Of a stretch of DNA of 52,548 nucleotides, positions 8,245 through 17,578 are shown piece after piece. The notes under the pieces are model-generated. The model did not search any database and was not told the origin of the DNA. It saw only the letters and a program-made list of their open reading frames with translations. A program made the position numbers and the translations under genes. This DNA comes from Ferrimicrobium sp. (lineage in GTDB: Bacteria; Actinomycetota; Acidimicrobiia; Acidimicrobiales; Acidimicrobiaceae), in contig NZ_DAHVNP010000007.1 in NCBI RefSeq assembly GCF_027319265.1, positions 1-52,548 of the forward strand, read 5' to 3'. Each line of letters opens with the position of its first letter. Within the stretch, counting starts at the first letter, position 1.

Positions 8245-9452
8245 TGAGATCCCGCAACGCTCTTGCCTACCTGATCGGTACGCTCTTGTCAGGTTTTGGC
8301 GATAAAGTGCTCTTCATCGCAGCCGGGATCTGGGTCCGCGAGCTCACGGGATCCAATGCCGCTTCAGGCCTGACGTTCTTCTTCTACATCGCACCCACTA
8401 TGGTCATTGGACCTCTGGCCGGGTTGATCGTCGATCGTTTTCCTCGGCGCAGGGTCTTGATCGCCGCGAACACCTTGAGTGCACTGTCACTTCTCGGTCT
8501 CATCGGCGTGCATAGCGCATCGGGTCTTTGGCGCATCTATCTCGTGATGGTTATCTATGGTGCCTTGGCGACCGTTGGTAGTGCGGCTGACGTCGGGTTG
8601 CGTACATCGGTCTTTGATCCAGAGCAGTTTGGATCAGTCAATGGTCTCTTGTCAACGGTGTCAGAGGGCCTTCGTCTTGTGGTCCCGCTCATCGGGGCAG
8701 GGCTTTTTGTGCTTGCAGGAGCGATGGCGGTGGTCGGCGTCGACATCGCGACCTACGCACTCGCAATCAGCCTGCTCCTCCTCATCCGCGTGCAAGAACA
8801 TCATGAGGCGACGTCGCCTCAACACTGGCGAGCCCAGGCCTTGGCTGGCGTTCGACACATCTTTGCTTCGCCGCTTCAGCGTCGGTTGACCTGGGCGTTA
8901 ACGGTGTTGCTTGGTACGGTCGGCTTTTTTGAGACGGCCATGTTCGCGGTTGCAACGGATGGTCTTCGGCGATCTGCCGCCTTCGTGGGGGTGTTTGTTG
9001 CCTTTCAGGGAGTTGGGGCAATTCTCGGAGGCGTCGCGTCAGCATCGCTGATGCGTAGGTTCGGTGAGCTCAAGACCGCAGCGCTTGGCATGGTTGCCAT
9101 CGCGCTTGGGTCCGCTATTGTGCTGGTCGGTACGCAACCGCACTCGCTCGTCGCCGTGCTCATCGTCTGTGGTGGTATCGTCTTGCTCGGAGTTGGCATC
9201 ACGCTGCTCTTGGTTGCTGTGAACACGGCCATCCAACGCAGCACTCCCCGTCGGCTGATGGGACGGGTGGATGCTGCCTTTAATGTCATCTTCAACGGGG
9301 TTCAGAGCATCTCGATTGCGCTCGGCGCTGGCTTGGTGGCGCTGGTGGGGTTCGATATTCCCATCCTCCTCATCGCGTTGAGTGCACTGATCGGGACCGT
9401 CATCCTGGGGTACCGGACGCCCGCAATGGAGTTGGAGTCGGAGGTGGAGTGA
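8244..9452 (+). CDS. MFS efflux transporter controlled by adjacent ArsR-type regulator
   Basis: This 402-residue, 12-helix permease belongs to the MFS_3/enterobactin-exporter-like group. The N-terminus RNALAYLIGTLLSGFGDKVLFIAAGIWV and the loop 2-3 motif GLIVDRFPRRRVLIAANTLSALSLLG (near 55-80) are characteristic. The two six-helix halves are separated by a cytoplasmic loop around HHEATSPQHWRAQAL (near 185-200). Start ATG 8244 overlaps the regulator stop by one base, with GAGGAG ribosome site inside the regulator gene; GTG at 8241 is an alternative. It likely exports a toxic compound sensed by the regulator. The substrate is unknown. Confidence 0.92.
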   Translation: MRSRNALAYLIGTLLSGFGDKVLFIAAGIWVRELTGSNAASGLTFFFYIAPTMVIGPLAGLIVDRFPRRRVLIAANTLSALSLLGLIGVHSASGLWRIYLVMVIYGALATVGSAADVGLRTSVFDPEQFGSVNGLLSTVSEGLRLVVPLIGAGLFVLAGAMAVVGVDIATYALAISLLLLIRVQEHHEATSPQHWRAQALAGVRHIFASPLQRRLTWALTVLLGTVGFFETAMFAVATDGLRRSAAFVGVFVAFQGVGAILGGVASASLMRRFGELKTAALGMVAIALGSAIVLVGTQPHSLVAVLIVCGGIVLLGVGITLLLVAVNTAIQRSTPRRLMGRVDAAFNVIFNGVQSISIALGAGLVALVGFDIPILLIALSALIGTVILGYRTPAMELESEVE

Positions 9453-9778
9453 TGAGTGAAGTCGTATGCCGTCAGGGATAGCCTCGGCCAATGCGTGAGA
9501 TTGCCTGACGTGTGGTCGATACCCGTCCGTGGGAGTCGTGTCGAGAAGGTTGATGGACCTTGCCCCAACGACAGGGTCGTGCGCAACTGGGCGCTCACGC
9601 AAAAGGACTCCAGCCCTTGATCGAAGATGGTGATGAACGGGACCGTCTGTCATCGTGGCGATAACAACGACCCAATCAGCGATGTTCCCCCATGCACCAG
9701 AGGAGTTTCACGGTGCGACCCGTGGCCCAACCGACTTGCGGGTTCTCGACCCCGTCAGGTTGGGTGCTTGCGGCCGGG
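9453..9778. other. 326-bp intergenic region between convergent genes
   Basis: No gene is seen. A nested hairpin lies at 9726-9764: CCCAACC pairs with GGTTGGG, and inside it GGGT pairs with ACCC. It lies between the ends of the MFS gene and the convergent lipoprotein gene, so it may terminate both transcripts although it lacks a T-tract. Confidence 0.45.
9726..9764. terminator. Nested stem-loop between convergent genes
   Basis: Outer stem CCCAACC (9726-9732) pairs with GGTTGGG (9758-9764); an inner GGGT/ACCC stem closes a TCTCG loop. It is placed between two convergent genes. No run of T follows, so it is either a factor-assisted terminator or coincidental. Confidence 0.35.
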
Positions 9779-10696
9779 TTAGTGTGAATAAGAGGCCTCG
9801 AGGGCGGCGAAAAAGGCCTGTTGGCTAATGATCCCTGAGGTTGGGGCCTTTACGGCTGGGAAGGTCGCTCCGTAGCGCGTCAGATCTACTTGCATCGAGA
9901 TGGTGACAGGGATGGCGGCAGATCCCTTCTGGATGACGGAGATATCGAGATGGACGAGCTCCTGTCGTAGTAGTCCGTTGGTGCCGATCCAGAACTTGAT
10001 CATGAGTGGACTATCGAAATTCAGCGCAGACAGCGCCTTGGCGAGGGCCTGCGCGTGAACGGTCGACTCCAACGTGTGGAGGAAGTTGGCCCCGCTGATG
10101 TTAGCGGAGTACTCTGTGGTTGCGTGTCCGTTGACGGTGGCGGCTCCGACAGTAGTGATCTGAGTTTTTAGACGTCGCGCGATAGCCGCCAAAACTGAGG
10201 TTGGATTCGTTGATCCTGCCTGGCCAAGCGGATTAGTCAGCGCCGTCGATGGTCCTACGAGTGTCGACTGGATCCAGCGCGCACCGCTGAGCGTTGTGAG
10301 ACCGAGCTCATTACTCGGGATGCCTAGGTAGACGGTGTTGCCAATCACGCGCTCTGTCGAGGAGACGTTCTGGTGACTCGATGGGACAAAACCGTTGTTG
10401 GTGAGCTCGGCGTCGATACTGATGGGATTTGAGCCAGTCTGATAGACGTAGCCGCTGGTGCGACTCTGCTGAGAGCCACCTATGGTCGTGATGTTCTCGA
10501 CCGTTGAGATCGCGAACGACCGTTCCTTCTGGGTGGTTCGATACGCCGTCAACAGTGCACTGTGGCCTCCAAGGTGAACGCTTGGTGCTGATGAGGAACT
10601 CGAGGCGCCACAGGCTGCAAGCAGTATGGCAGAGAGCGAGAGTGGAGCAACGACACGGACTCCATGGCGTAATTTTTGCCTTGTGCCAGATAGCAT
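9779..10696 (-). CDS. Secreted lipoprotein, LppX/LprG-like
   Basis: The 305-residue protein starts at ATG 10696 behind a strong GGGAGG site. Residues 1-28 are a basic then hydrophobic signal ending in lipobox LLAAC with acylated C29, followed by a Ser-rich linker. The rest resembles the LppX/LprAFG fold of actinobacterial lipid-carrier lipoproteins: a region on a YQTGSNPISIDAEL strand, TVYLGIP near 110, and TVNGHATTEYSANI near 195, a segment recurrent in actinobacterial members. It should be anchored to the outer face of the cytoplasmic membrane. A role in lipid or lipoglycan trafficking is inferred from the family only; sequence identity is not high enough to name the gene. Confidence 0.75.
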   Translation of the reverse strand: MLSGTRQKLRHGVRVVAPLSLSAILLAACGASSSSSAPSVHLGGHSALLTAYRTTQKERSFAISTVENITTIGGSQQSRTSGYVYQTGSNPISIDAELTNNGFVPSSHQNVSSTERVIGNTVYLGIPSNELGLTTLSGARWIQSTLVGPSTALTNPLGQAGSTNPTSVLAAIARRLKTQITTVGAATVNGHATTEYSANISGANFLHTLESTVHAQALAKALSALNFDSPLMIKFWIGTNGLLRQELVHLDISVIQKGSAAIPVTISMQVDLTRYGATFPAVKAPTSGIISQQAFFAALEASYSH

Positions 10697-11199
10697 AGCG
10701 TACCTCCCGTCTAGACCACAATTCTTATACTAGCACTCGCGATGAGTACCTGCAAGACATGAGTCACTCGAACATGATTGCAAGAAACATTGCGATTGAG
10801 TGTCTGATGCAATAATGCAGTTCAGGAGTGGTCTGGTCCTCTACAGGCATTCGCAGTGCATCAGTCGTGCCTTGGGTTCTCTGGTCAGCGTGACGTGATT
10901 CCAAGCGATGGAGTAACCAACGGTGTGCTCTAGCGCACAAGGGACCTCAAGAGGGACAAACCCTGTTGCTGGGGGAGCGAGCTCACGTGGTCTCGTTGCG
11001 GGGACCTTGCACTGGGCATCGGCACAAAACGTGGCGATCCTGGTGACGGCGCTATGGTGATCCAGCTTCGTGGGCTACGAGGGGATACTGCACGACAACG
11101 TTGCTCTGGTCGACGAGAGCTAACCTAGAGGTTGTGCGAGCGTGGTTTCGAGGATTGAGGGACAACCCGTGGTGACCGTAGCTGTACCTTGGCGAGACG
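10697..11199. other. 503-bp region with no gene seen
   Basis: This divergent spacer must carry the promoters of the lipoprotein gene (minus strand; an AT-rich TTATAC stretch near 10725) and of the metalloprotease gene. No open frame of quality and no clear repeat was found. Confidence 0.45.
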
Positions 11200-11928
11200 A
11201 TGCCAACTAGGCGGTTAAGTATCACCGTCGAGGATGTTGAGGTAGAGGTGATCCTGAAGGCGATCAAGCACGCGCATATTCGTGTGAGCCCACCTCACGG
11301 GACGGTGCATGTCTCCGCACCACTCGGCACCACGGTAGGTGAGGTGCGCAGTATCCTCTTGTCACGATTGGGTTGGATCCGCACGCACCAGGCCCGATTC
11401 GCAGCATCGACAACCTTCGTGGCTCCAATGATGAAGACCGGTGAGCTGCATTATTGTTGGGGTCAACCGTATCCACTGCTCGTGCGGGAGGTCGCAAATC
11501 GTGCTAGGGCGGAGTTGCGTGATGGGCAGTTGGTGCTTGCAGTACCGGCTGGCTCGTCCAAGGATGAGCGGGAGCGGTTGCTTGACCGGTGGTATCGACG
11601 ACAGCTACAACTGGCGATTCCCTCAGTTCTGGCACACTGGGAGCCGGTGGTCGGGGTGCAGTCCTCGCAATGGGGAGTGCGCAAGATGCGAACGCTTTGG
11701 GGATCCTGTAACATCAAAGCCGCACGGGTATGGTTCAATCTCGACCTGGCCAAGAAACACCCGGAGAGTCTTGACTACGTGGTTGTCCATGAGTTGACCC
11801 ACCTCCTTGAGCCAAGTCATGGTTCTCGATTTGCGGAGTTGGTGGCGCGCGCCATGCCCGACTGGGAGGGGCGACACGAGCGTATGTCGCAATCGATCTT
11901 TGACCCCGGCATCTGGGCCCGCCGCTGA
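11200..11928 (+). CDS. YgjP-like (DUF45) zinc metallopeptidase
   Basis: The protein is 242 residues long. The N-terminal half has the basic beta-rich pattern of this family (IKHAHIRVSPPHGTVHVSAPLGT near 26-48). The C-terminal half carries a WGSCNIKAARVWFNLDLAKK segment (near 165-185) and the zinc site HELTH at 197-201 with a third likely ligand H207 in EPSHGSRF, then a conserved MPDWEGR end. The family (also called WLM-like or SprT-like) is widespread, and its substrates are mostly unknown. No secretion signal is present, so it is cytoplasmic. Members often sit beside restriction systems, but none is visible here. Start ATG at 11200 fits the family length. Confidence 0.88.
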   Translation: MPTRRLSITVEDVEVEVILKAIKHAHIRVSPPHGTVHVSAPLGTTVGEVRSILLSRLGWIRTHQARFAASTTFVAPMMKTGELHYCWGQPYPLLVREVANRARAELRDGQLVLAVPAGSSKDERERLLDRWYRRQLQLAIPSVLAHWEPVVGVQSSQWGVRKMRTLWGSCNIKAARVWFNLDLAKKHPESLDYVVVHELTHLLEPSHGSRFAELVARAMPDWEGRHERMSQSIFDPGIWARR

Positions 11929-12398
11929 GCAAGGATCCTCTCGCTAGAGATGCTTGCGTCTGCCCAATGGTATGCGTGGTGAACCCAATCCTCCTTGGTT
12001 TGCCAAGTGCTCGAGTGTATGATCGCAACATGGTCCATCGAATCCAGGTAATCGAATCCATGCAATCGAATCCAGGCAATCGAGTCCAGATGCTAGGCGT
12101 GCCAACTGCTTGCAGGATGAGACAGTAGCCACAAGGAATGAACCAGACTTGCGTTGAGCGCTTTGCATCGCCGCATGATCCGCATCCTGTTTGTCCATGC
12201 TCTTGGTGGGGACTAGGGCGGGGCGGAAGGGTTTGTTGGCTGAGCCTATTATCTGGTCGCCATATTTGTTCTATCCATCGCTGATCTCCATGGACTGTTA
12301 ACAGCGGTGATTACGTGTGGACGGTCGCAAGAGCAATACCTCCTGGCCCCATCCTCGACCCAGGCCGTGTAAAGCGAGTGGACGGGTGATGGTCTAGA
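11929..12398. other. 470-bp intergenic region with tandem repeat
   Basis: No gene is seen. The notable content is a four-copy 14-bp tandem repeat at 12037-12092, annotated separately. Minus-strand frames crossing the repeat only give a low-complexity LDSIAWIR-type peptide repeat and were not called. Confidence 0.5.
12037..12092. repeat. 14-bp tandem repeat, four copies
   Basis: Four head-to-tail units are present: ATCGAATCCAGGTA (12037-12050), ATCGAATCCATGCA (12051-12064), ATCGAATCCAGGCA (12065-12078) and ATCGAGTCCAGATG (12079-12092). Units 1 and 3 differ at one position. The period is not a multiple of three, and the array sits between genes. Confidence 0.9.
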
Positions 12399-13280
12399 GT
12401 GAACGGCATGCGGGTAGCGGTGGGCCAAGTCAGTCTGCAGGTGGGGGACCTTGAAGGCAATCGCGCCAGAAGCACCGATGCGATCTTGGCCGCAGCCGCC
12501 GATGGTGCCGATCTCGTTGTGCTTCCTGAGTTGAGCGATAGTGGCTACGTTTTTGCCTCGACTGAGGAGGCGAGCTCGCTTGGGGCGCCCATCTTGGGTA
12601 ACCCAACGCTACAGCGGTGGAGCGAGTTGGCGAATCAGCACCGCATCACGATCGCTGGTGGCTTCTCGGAACTTGGAGAAGATGGAGCACTCTATAACTC
12701 TGCTGCGCTGATCGCTCCAGATCAGAATCCTCTTACCTATCGGAAGGTCCATCTCTGGGATGGGGAGAAGGAATTCTTTACACCGGGCGATGCTTTGAGC
12801 ACCGTTACCGAGATCAACGGCGTGCGAGTCGGTCTCGCAATCTGTTATGACCTTGAGTTTCCAGAGCTCGTACGGGCGCTTGCGATCATGGGTGTGGAGC
12901 TCCTGGTGGTGCCCACGAACTGGCCGCTATCGCCATTCCCGCAAGCGGAGCGGCCGATGGAGTTTGTCAAGGCACAAGCGAGTGCAGCGACGAATGGCAT
13001 CTGGATTGCCATAGCGGATCGTTGCGGCAAGGAGCGAGGTGTTGACTGGGTCGGCTACTCCAGCCTCCTTGATCCAAGTGGTTATCCCACCTTTGCGCCA
13101 ATTCCCTTCGGAGTTGCCGGGGTGGCAGTAGGGGAGGTCGATCCTGCACGGGCCCGCAACAAGATGATCTCATCCAAGAATCACCTCTTGGATGATCGTC
13201 GAAGCGATCTCTATCGGGTGATCGCTCGATCGGTGTCGACGGCGCAGGTTTGGGACAACGGTGATCCGCCTCCCTGGTAG
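12399..13280 (+). CDS. Carbon-nitrogen hydrolase (nitrilase superfamily amidase)
   Basis: The 293-residue protein has the complete nitrilase-superfamily triad: E44 in VVLPELSDSGY, K116 in TYRKVHLW and C149 in LAICYDLEFPE. These hydrolyse amide or carbamoyl C-N bonds through a cysteine thioester. The sequence around the triad resembles the amidase and omega-amidase/carbamoylase branches rather than true nitrilases. It is cytoplasmic, without signal peptide. The start is GTG 12399 or ATG 12408, three codons later. It is monocistronic, with a long upstream spacer. The substrate cannot be assigned. Confidence 0.9.
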   Translation: MNGMRVAVGQVSLQVGDLEGNRARSTDAILAAAADGADLVVLPELSDSGYVFASTEEASSLGAPILGNPTLQRWSELANQHRITIAGGFSELGEDGALYNSAALIAPDQNPLTYRKVHLWDGEKEFFTPGDALSTVTEINGVRVGLAICYDLEFPELVRALAIMGVELLVVPTNWPLSPFPQAERPMEFVKAQASAATNGIWIAIADRCGKERGVDWVGYSSLLDPSGYPTFAPIPFGVAGVAVGEVDPARARNKMISSKNHLLDDRRSDLYRVIARSVSTAQVWDNGDPPPW

Positions 13281-13820
13281 GAGCCACTGGTAGGCCCGAA
13301 GTGTCCTTGGCGAATGATCTCAGATTCTGAGGGCAACTCACGTTTCGTTCTCGAATCTCTTCGTGTCGCGGAATGCGCCTGTTCGTGTCCTCAAGACGTT
13401 GATCGTGCTCACGAATGACGGAGGTGAGACGTTCGGGTTGGCACGTTCGAAGTTCGGGTACGTCATCTAGACGAAAAGTGCTCAGCCAACCACGCAACCA
13501 ATTCGCTCTTCACCAATCCCCGACGGAAGGGTGGGGTGTCTGCGGTCGTGTTCGCTCGCCGCACTCTAGCGAGGGCGAGTTGCCAGATCGCCTTGGAATA
13601 GACAGCGATGCCGACCATGTCAGGTTGGATGGTAGCTCACAGGATTGGATAGGACCGTGTTCGTTTGCTCCATCGGTGGTGATCGAACGTGGTCGCATTC
13701 CTTGCGGTGTAGTGGGAATCTGACGCCGCGAGCACCTTCTCGATGCCCGGCTCGTGTGGTTTGCACGAACTAGCATGAGGCAAAGATATCGGTCGTCGTA
13801 GGGCGCCGAGGGTATGGGAG
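13281..13820. other. 540-bp region with no gene seen
   Basis: Frames on both strands lack family features. The stretch has many TTCG/TCGT words around 13330-13470 but no exact repeat. It should contain the promoter of the phosphate transporter operon. Confidence 0.45.
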
Positions 13821-14798
13821 GTGGTTGGTTTGGCGGTTGTTGGTGCCACGCTCCTTTTCGTGCTCGCTCTCGCCGCGGCATTGGTCAGCGGCTCGAATGA
13901 CGGCGCGACCCTGGTGGCCCTGAACACCAGGACCACGACGATTGCACCACTTCGGGCAGTGGTAATTCTTTCGCTGTTTGTGGCGATTACTCCGATGATC
14001 GTCGGGACTGCGGTCGCCTCAACGGTCGCGGATGGTCTGGTCGCCTTTGAAAAGACCGGTGGTGAGTTGGCCTTTCTCGTGGCGATTGCCTGCGCGTTGG
14101 CGATCGTCTATCTGTTGAGTCATCACGGACTTCCCACGAGCGTCACCCTTGCGATCACGGGTTCTATCGTCGGCGCCGGCCTAGGGTTCGGATTGCCGGT
14201 GTACTGGGTAACGGTGGTGGCGGTCCTTCTCGCCGGTATTGTCGCCCCGTTGGCGGCGGCGGCCGTCGGTTACCTGGTGGCATCCGTCGAGCTGCGGCTG
14301 CGACCGCCTGAACTGTCACCACGCCTTCGCAAAGCTGGCGAGTGGGCGGGGTTTCTTGTGCAGTCGTTTGCCTATGGGTCGAATGATGCCGAGAAGCTTG
14401 TTGCGATTGTGGCCATTGCTTTGGGGCTGGCGGTACACGGCGTGCAGATCTCGATCCCTGGTCAACTTGCCGTTGGACTGCTATTCGCACCTGGGATTCT
14501 GCTCTCGGTGCGGCAGATGGCGGCCCGAGTGTCCGAACGGATTATGCATGTGCGTTCAGATACCGCTATCGAGGTGACTGTGTGTGCGGCAGGCGTTGTC
14601 TTACTCTCCTCGTTACTTGGTTACCCGATCTCATCCACCCAGGCGGCCACTGCCGCACTGGTGGGAGTGGGCGCTCGGACCGCTCCGCGGCAACTCCAGT
14701 GGGGACAGATCGGTAGAATCGGTGTCGCTTGGCTCGTTACACTGCCGTTAGCGGTAGGGGTCGCGACCGGTGTTGGCCTGATTGTGAGGTTGTTCTAG
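13821..14798 (+). CDS. PiT-family inorganic phosphate transporter
   Basis: The 325-residue integral membrane protein has about 10 hydrophobic segments and the two duplicated PiT signatures: SGSNDGATLVALNTRT near 23-38 and FAYGSNDAEKLVAIVAIALG near 185-205 (the GANDVANA-like repeats). It should import phosphate with protons or cations. The next gene, a DUF47/PhoU-like protein, begins one base before this gene ends, a typical PiT partnership. The start is uncertain: GTG 13821 directly follows a GGGAG; TTG 13830 would have better spacing to the same site. The protein is slightly shorter than typical PitA. Confidence 0.9.
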   Translation: MVGLAVVGATLLFVLALAAALVSGSNDGATLVALNTRTTTIAPLRAVVILSLFVAITPMIVGTAVASTVADGLVAFEKTGGELAFLVAIACALAIVYLLSHHGLPTSVTLAITGSIVGAGLGFGLPVYWVTVVAVLLAGIVAPLAAAAVGYLVASVELRLRPPELSPRLRKAGEWAGFLVQSFAYGSNDAEKLVAIVAIALGLAVHGVQISIPGQLAVGLLFAPGILLSVRQMAARVSERIMHVRSDTAIEVTVCAAGVVLLSSLLGYPISSTQAATAALVGVGARTAPRQLQWGQIGRIGVAWLVTLPLAVGVATGVGLIVRLF

Positions 14799-15463
14799 TG
14801 AGCCGCAATCATTCCGGATCCCCGTGGCAGCGGTTGATACATTTCTTCCAGAGCTTTGGGCCGAGGGCTTCGAAGGAGCTGGTAGAGAATCTGGTATCTC
14901 ACCTCGATGCCGATGCGCGAGGGGTGGGCTTGGTGATCGCGATGCTCCATGGTGAGCTCGCTCATGATCCCTCGATAGCGAAGATGTCCCAGATCGAACA
15001 CGACGGGGATCAACTACGTACCGAACTTGTCGATACGCTCGCCAAAACACTGGTCACACCGATCGATCGTGAGGATCTCTACCGGTTCTCCCGAGCGATC
15101 GATGATCTCTTGGATGAGTTGCGGGACTTCGTGAGGGAGTGGTGGCTACTCCAGGGGGTCGACCCTCAACCCTTGCTCCACGTGTTGGGCGAGCTTGCGC
15201 TTGCCATCGACAGCGCGAAGGTGGTGGTTGCCACGATTGGCGAGCCCAAAGCTGGGGGAGCGGCACAACTCGTTGAGGCACTCCGATTGGCGAATCGCGT
15301 GCGTTGTATTCATGAGGACGAGATTACTGCTCTGTTTCAGGGAGAGGTGACGATGGAACTTCTCCGTGAACGCGAACTTCTTCATCGACTCGATTCCATC
15401 GGCATGCACCTCGTTCAGGGTCTCAACACCATTGCTGATAGCTTTGTCAAGCGGGGGGAGTGA
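14798..15463 (+). CDS. DUF47 PhoU-like partner of phosphate transporter
   Basis: The 221-residue helical protein starts at GTG 14798, overlapping the PiT stop by one base (TAGTG), so translation is coupled. It shows the DUF47 pattern: an N-terminal FFQSFGPRASKELVENLVSHL, then a HDPSIAKMSQIEHDGDQLRTELVDTLAKTLVTPIDREDLYRFSRAIDDLLDELRDF block (residues about 50-110), which is the PhoU-like helical repeat with acidic E-H-x-x-D metal-binding residues. DUF47 proteins are thought to control or assist the cognate low-affinity phosphate transporter at the membrane. The frame continues upstream inside the PiT gene but that extension is not credible. Confidence 0.88.
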   Translation: MSRNHSGSPWQRLIHFFQSFGPRASKELVENLVSHLDADARGVGLVIAMLHGELAHDPSIAKMSQIEHDGDQLRTELVDTLAKTLVTPIDREDLYRFSRAIDDLLDELRDFVREWWLLQGVDPQPLLHVLGELALAIDSAKVVVATIGEPKAGGAAQLVEALRLANRVRCIHEDEITALFQGEVTMELLRERELLHRLDSIGMHLVQGLNTIADSFVKRGE

Positions 15464-15617
15464 CGCTGTACACTCGTGGGATAGGCGGGCTGTAACTTCT
15501 GTGGATCGCCATGGTGCCGTGCAGGGGTTGATGGCGTGGCATCGCTGTCTCTATCACGGATGAACTCATGGGAGCATGCGTTCGGACCACTAATGGATTG
15601 GCACTAAAGGATTGGCA

Positions 15618-15914
15618 CTAAAGGATTGGATTGTCCTTGAGTTCGACTTCGACAAAGACGGCGTCTTTGCCGCTTTGGTTGATGACGTTGTGGGCGGTGC
15701 CCTTGGTGCCAGCATAGGGAGTTCCGGCTTCTTGGTACATGTCGTGGCTCCCACCGGTTGCATCCAGGACGCGGAAGGTGCCGCCGGTCACCGGAATGAC
15801 GACATAGTCGAAGGCATGTACATGGTCCCCCGTCTCTGCACCATCAGCAAAACTCCAGGTTGTGGTACGGGTGTGGGTGTCATCAATGTGTTGGGTTGCC
15901 TTGGCGGTCGTCAT
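15618..15914 (-). CDS. Small cupin-domain protein
   Basis: From ATG 15914 (site GGAG 6 nt upstream), 98 residues encode a single cupin barrel. The DHVHAFDYVVIPVTGGTFRVLD segment (near 30-50) is the first cupin motif with His ligands, and GTAHNVINQSGKDAVFVEVEL near 75-95 is the second with another His. Small stand-alone cupins bind a divalent metal and act as dioxygenases, isomerases or sensors; here no neighbour suggests which. It is monocistronic and convergent with the DUF47 gene. A longer N-terminus is open to 15986 but would bypass the good ribosome site. Confidence 0.85.
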   Translation of the reverse strand: MTTAKATQHIDDTHTRTTTWSFADGAETGDHVHAFDYVVIPVTGGTFRVLDATGGSHDMYQEAGTPYAGTKGTAHNVINQSGKDAVFVEVELKDNPIL

Positions 15915-16198
15915 GGGGTCTCCTTGTTGTGTAGGTGAAGGTAGTGAGCTCACACGATTAGGACATGTTCGGATGCACCGTACCACGGTGCCAACTCAGT
16001 TTCTTGTCTTTTCCTATTGTAGCTGTGGGCTGCGATGGGACGGATGGTGGGCACGAGGAGGACGGTATGGTCGATCCAGGCCCGTTCTCCCAGGCATGTC
16101 CAAGAACTCATTAGAATGAACGAACGGTGGACGTTTGTCGCTGCTTCGCGTTCAAGATGCGCTAGACACGAAAGCAAGGGTGTTCGAATGGCGAAAGG

Positions 16199-17509
16199 GT
16201 GTCTGGTGAGGGCCGTGCGGCTGTGACCGAGGGGAGCGGCGAAATCGTTGAGGATCGTCGCGGTTGGCGATTGGTTCTCGTTGGAACTCTTGTCTCGTCC
16301 ATTGGAAGTGGTCTGACACTCCCGTTTTTGGTCGTCTATCTTCACAGCATTCGGCATATGAGTTTGCCGCTGGCAGGCCTGGTGGTGGCTGCCTCAGGGA
16401 TCGCCGGACTCGCGACCGGTGCCATCGGTGGGAGCCTCGCTGACCGGTTAGGCGTAGGGCGCTTGCTCTTTGGCGGGCTGCTCATCTCCGGGGTGGCGAC
16501 GGTTGCGCTTGCTGACGTCCGCACTCCCGTCTTTGCAGCGGTGGTTGTTGCCCTGATTGGAGTAGGGGAGTCGGTCATTTGGCCCACGCTCAATGCGTTG
16601 GTAGCGAGCCAACTGGCGAGTCCGAACCGACCGCGCGCCTATGCGCTACGGTTCGGGGTGCTGAACGGTGGTCTAGGGTTGGGAGCCCTGATCGCTGGTT
16701 CGGTCGTTTCACTCCATCGCCCGGTGAGCTTCGAGGTGATCTATGTAGTTGACGGACTGACCACGATCGCCTTTGCTGTCATCGTCGGGATTGGTTTGCG
16801 CCACCGTCCGGGTTTTCGGACTCACCCAGAGGTGAGCGATAAGCGAGCGATGACGGGAGAAGGCTATCGAGTCGTCCTACGTGATCGGCGCTTTCTCGCT
16901 TGGCTCGTCGCATCAGCGCTGTTCGTTTTCTTCGGTTACGCAATGCTCGATGGTGGATGGGCAGCCTATGCAACCGTCATCGTCCATGCGAGCCCAAGGA
17001 TTGTTGGTATAGGTTTTGCCGTCAATACGGGTGTTATTGTGGTGTCGCAGCTTGGAGTGGCTCATCTCACTCGTCGGTGGCGACGGAGCCGTATGCTCCT
17101 CGGGGTAGGTGTGCTCTGGTCGCTTGGCTGGCTCATGGCTGGTCTCGCCGATATCCATGGTCTCGTGCATCTCGAAGTCGATGTTTTGCTCGCACTCTCT
17201 CTTGGGATTTTCGGCTTGGGTGAGACGCTGTTGAGTCCAGTGGCCGGTGCCTTGCCCAATGATCTCGCTCCCGAACATCTGCGAGCGCGATATAACGCGC
17301 TTGGTTCGACGGTATGGTCTCTCGGTACGATTGCGGGACCCCCGATCGCTGGTTTGTTGCTCGCGAGTTCGTTTCCACTGTCGTGGATAGGGCTAGTCGT
17401 CATCGGTTCAGCCGCTGCCGGGTTCGTTGGACTCAACCTAGGGCGACTGCTGCCGCCTGCAATCGATCGTCCACTTGCACCTGATCGGGATGGTCAGGCT
17501 AACAACTGA
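16199..17509 (+). CDS. MFS transporter
   Basis: The protein of up to 436 residues has 12 hydrophobic segments starting with LVLVGTLVSSIGSGLTLPFLVVYLH (near 27-50). The loop 2-3 signature GSLADRLGVGRLLFGGLLISG (near 80-100) and the central loop HRPGFRTHPEVSDKRAMTGEGYR (near 200-225) are typical of drug/proton antiporters. The start is unsure: GTG 16199 or GTG 16223, the latter about 10 nt after a GAGGG. The following dehydratase-like gene begins 70 bp downstream on the same strand and may be co-transcribed. The substrate is unknown. Confidence 0.88.
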   Translation: MSGEGRAAVTEGSGEIVEDRRGWRLVLVGTLVSSIGSGLTLPFLVVYLHSIRHMSLPLAGLVVAASGIAGLATGAIGGSLADRLGVGRLLFGGLLISGVATVALADVRTPVFAAVVVALIGVGESVIWPTLNALVASQLASPNRPRAYALRFGVLNGGLGLGALIAGSVVSLHRPVSFEVIYVVDGLTTIAFAVIVGIGLRHRPGFRTHPEVSDKRAMTGEGYRVVLRDRRFLAWLVASALFVFFGYAMLDGGWAAYATVIVHASPRIVGIGFAVNTGVIVVSQLGVAHLTRRWRRSRMLLGVGVLWSLGWLMAGLADIHGLVHLEVDVLLALSLGIFGLGETLLSPVAGALPNDLAPEHLRARYNALGSTVWSLGTIAGPPIAGLLLASSFPLSWIGLVVIGSAAAGFVGLNLGRLLPPAIDRPLAPDRDGQANN

Positions 17510-17578
17510 GGGGTGTGAGTGGGTGATTGGTGCCCTTGGGGCTGGCGGGTGACCGATGGTGCCGGTAACCTGATAACC

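Noticed and set aside
9726-9764. tRNA or T-arm-like structure
   Set aside because: The GGGTTCTCGACCC part looks like a T-arm but there is no acceptor, D or anticodon arm at the right distance.
12037-12092. CRISPR array
   Set aside because: The units are contiguous 14-mers with no spacers and no cas genes.
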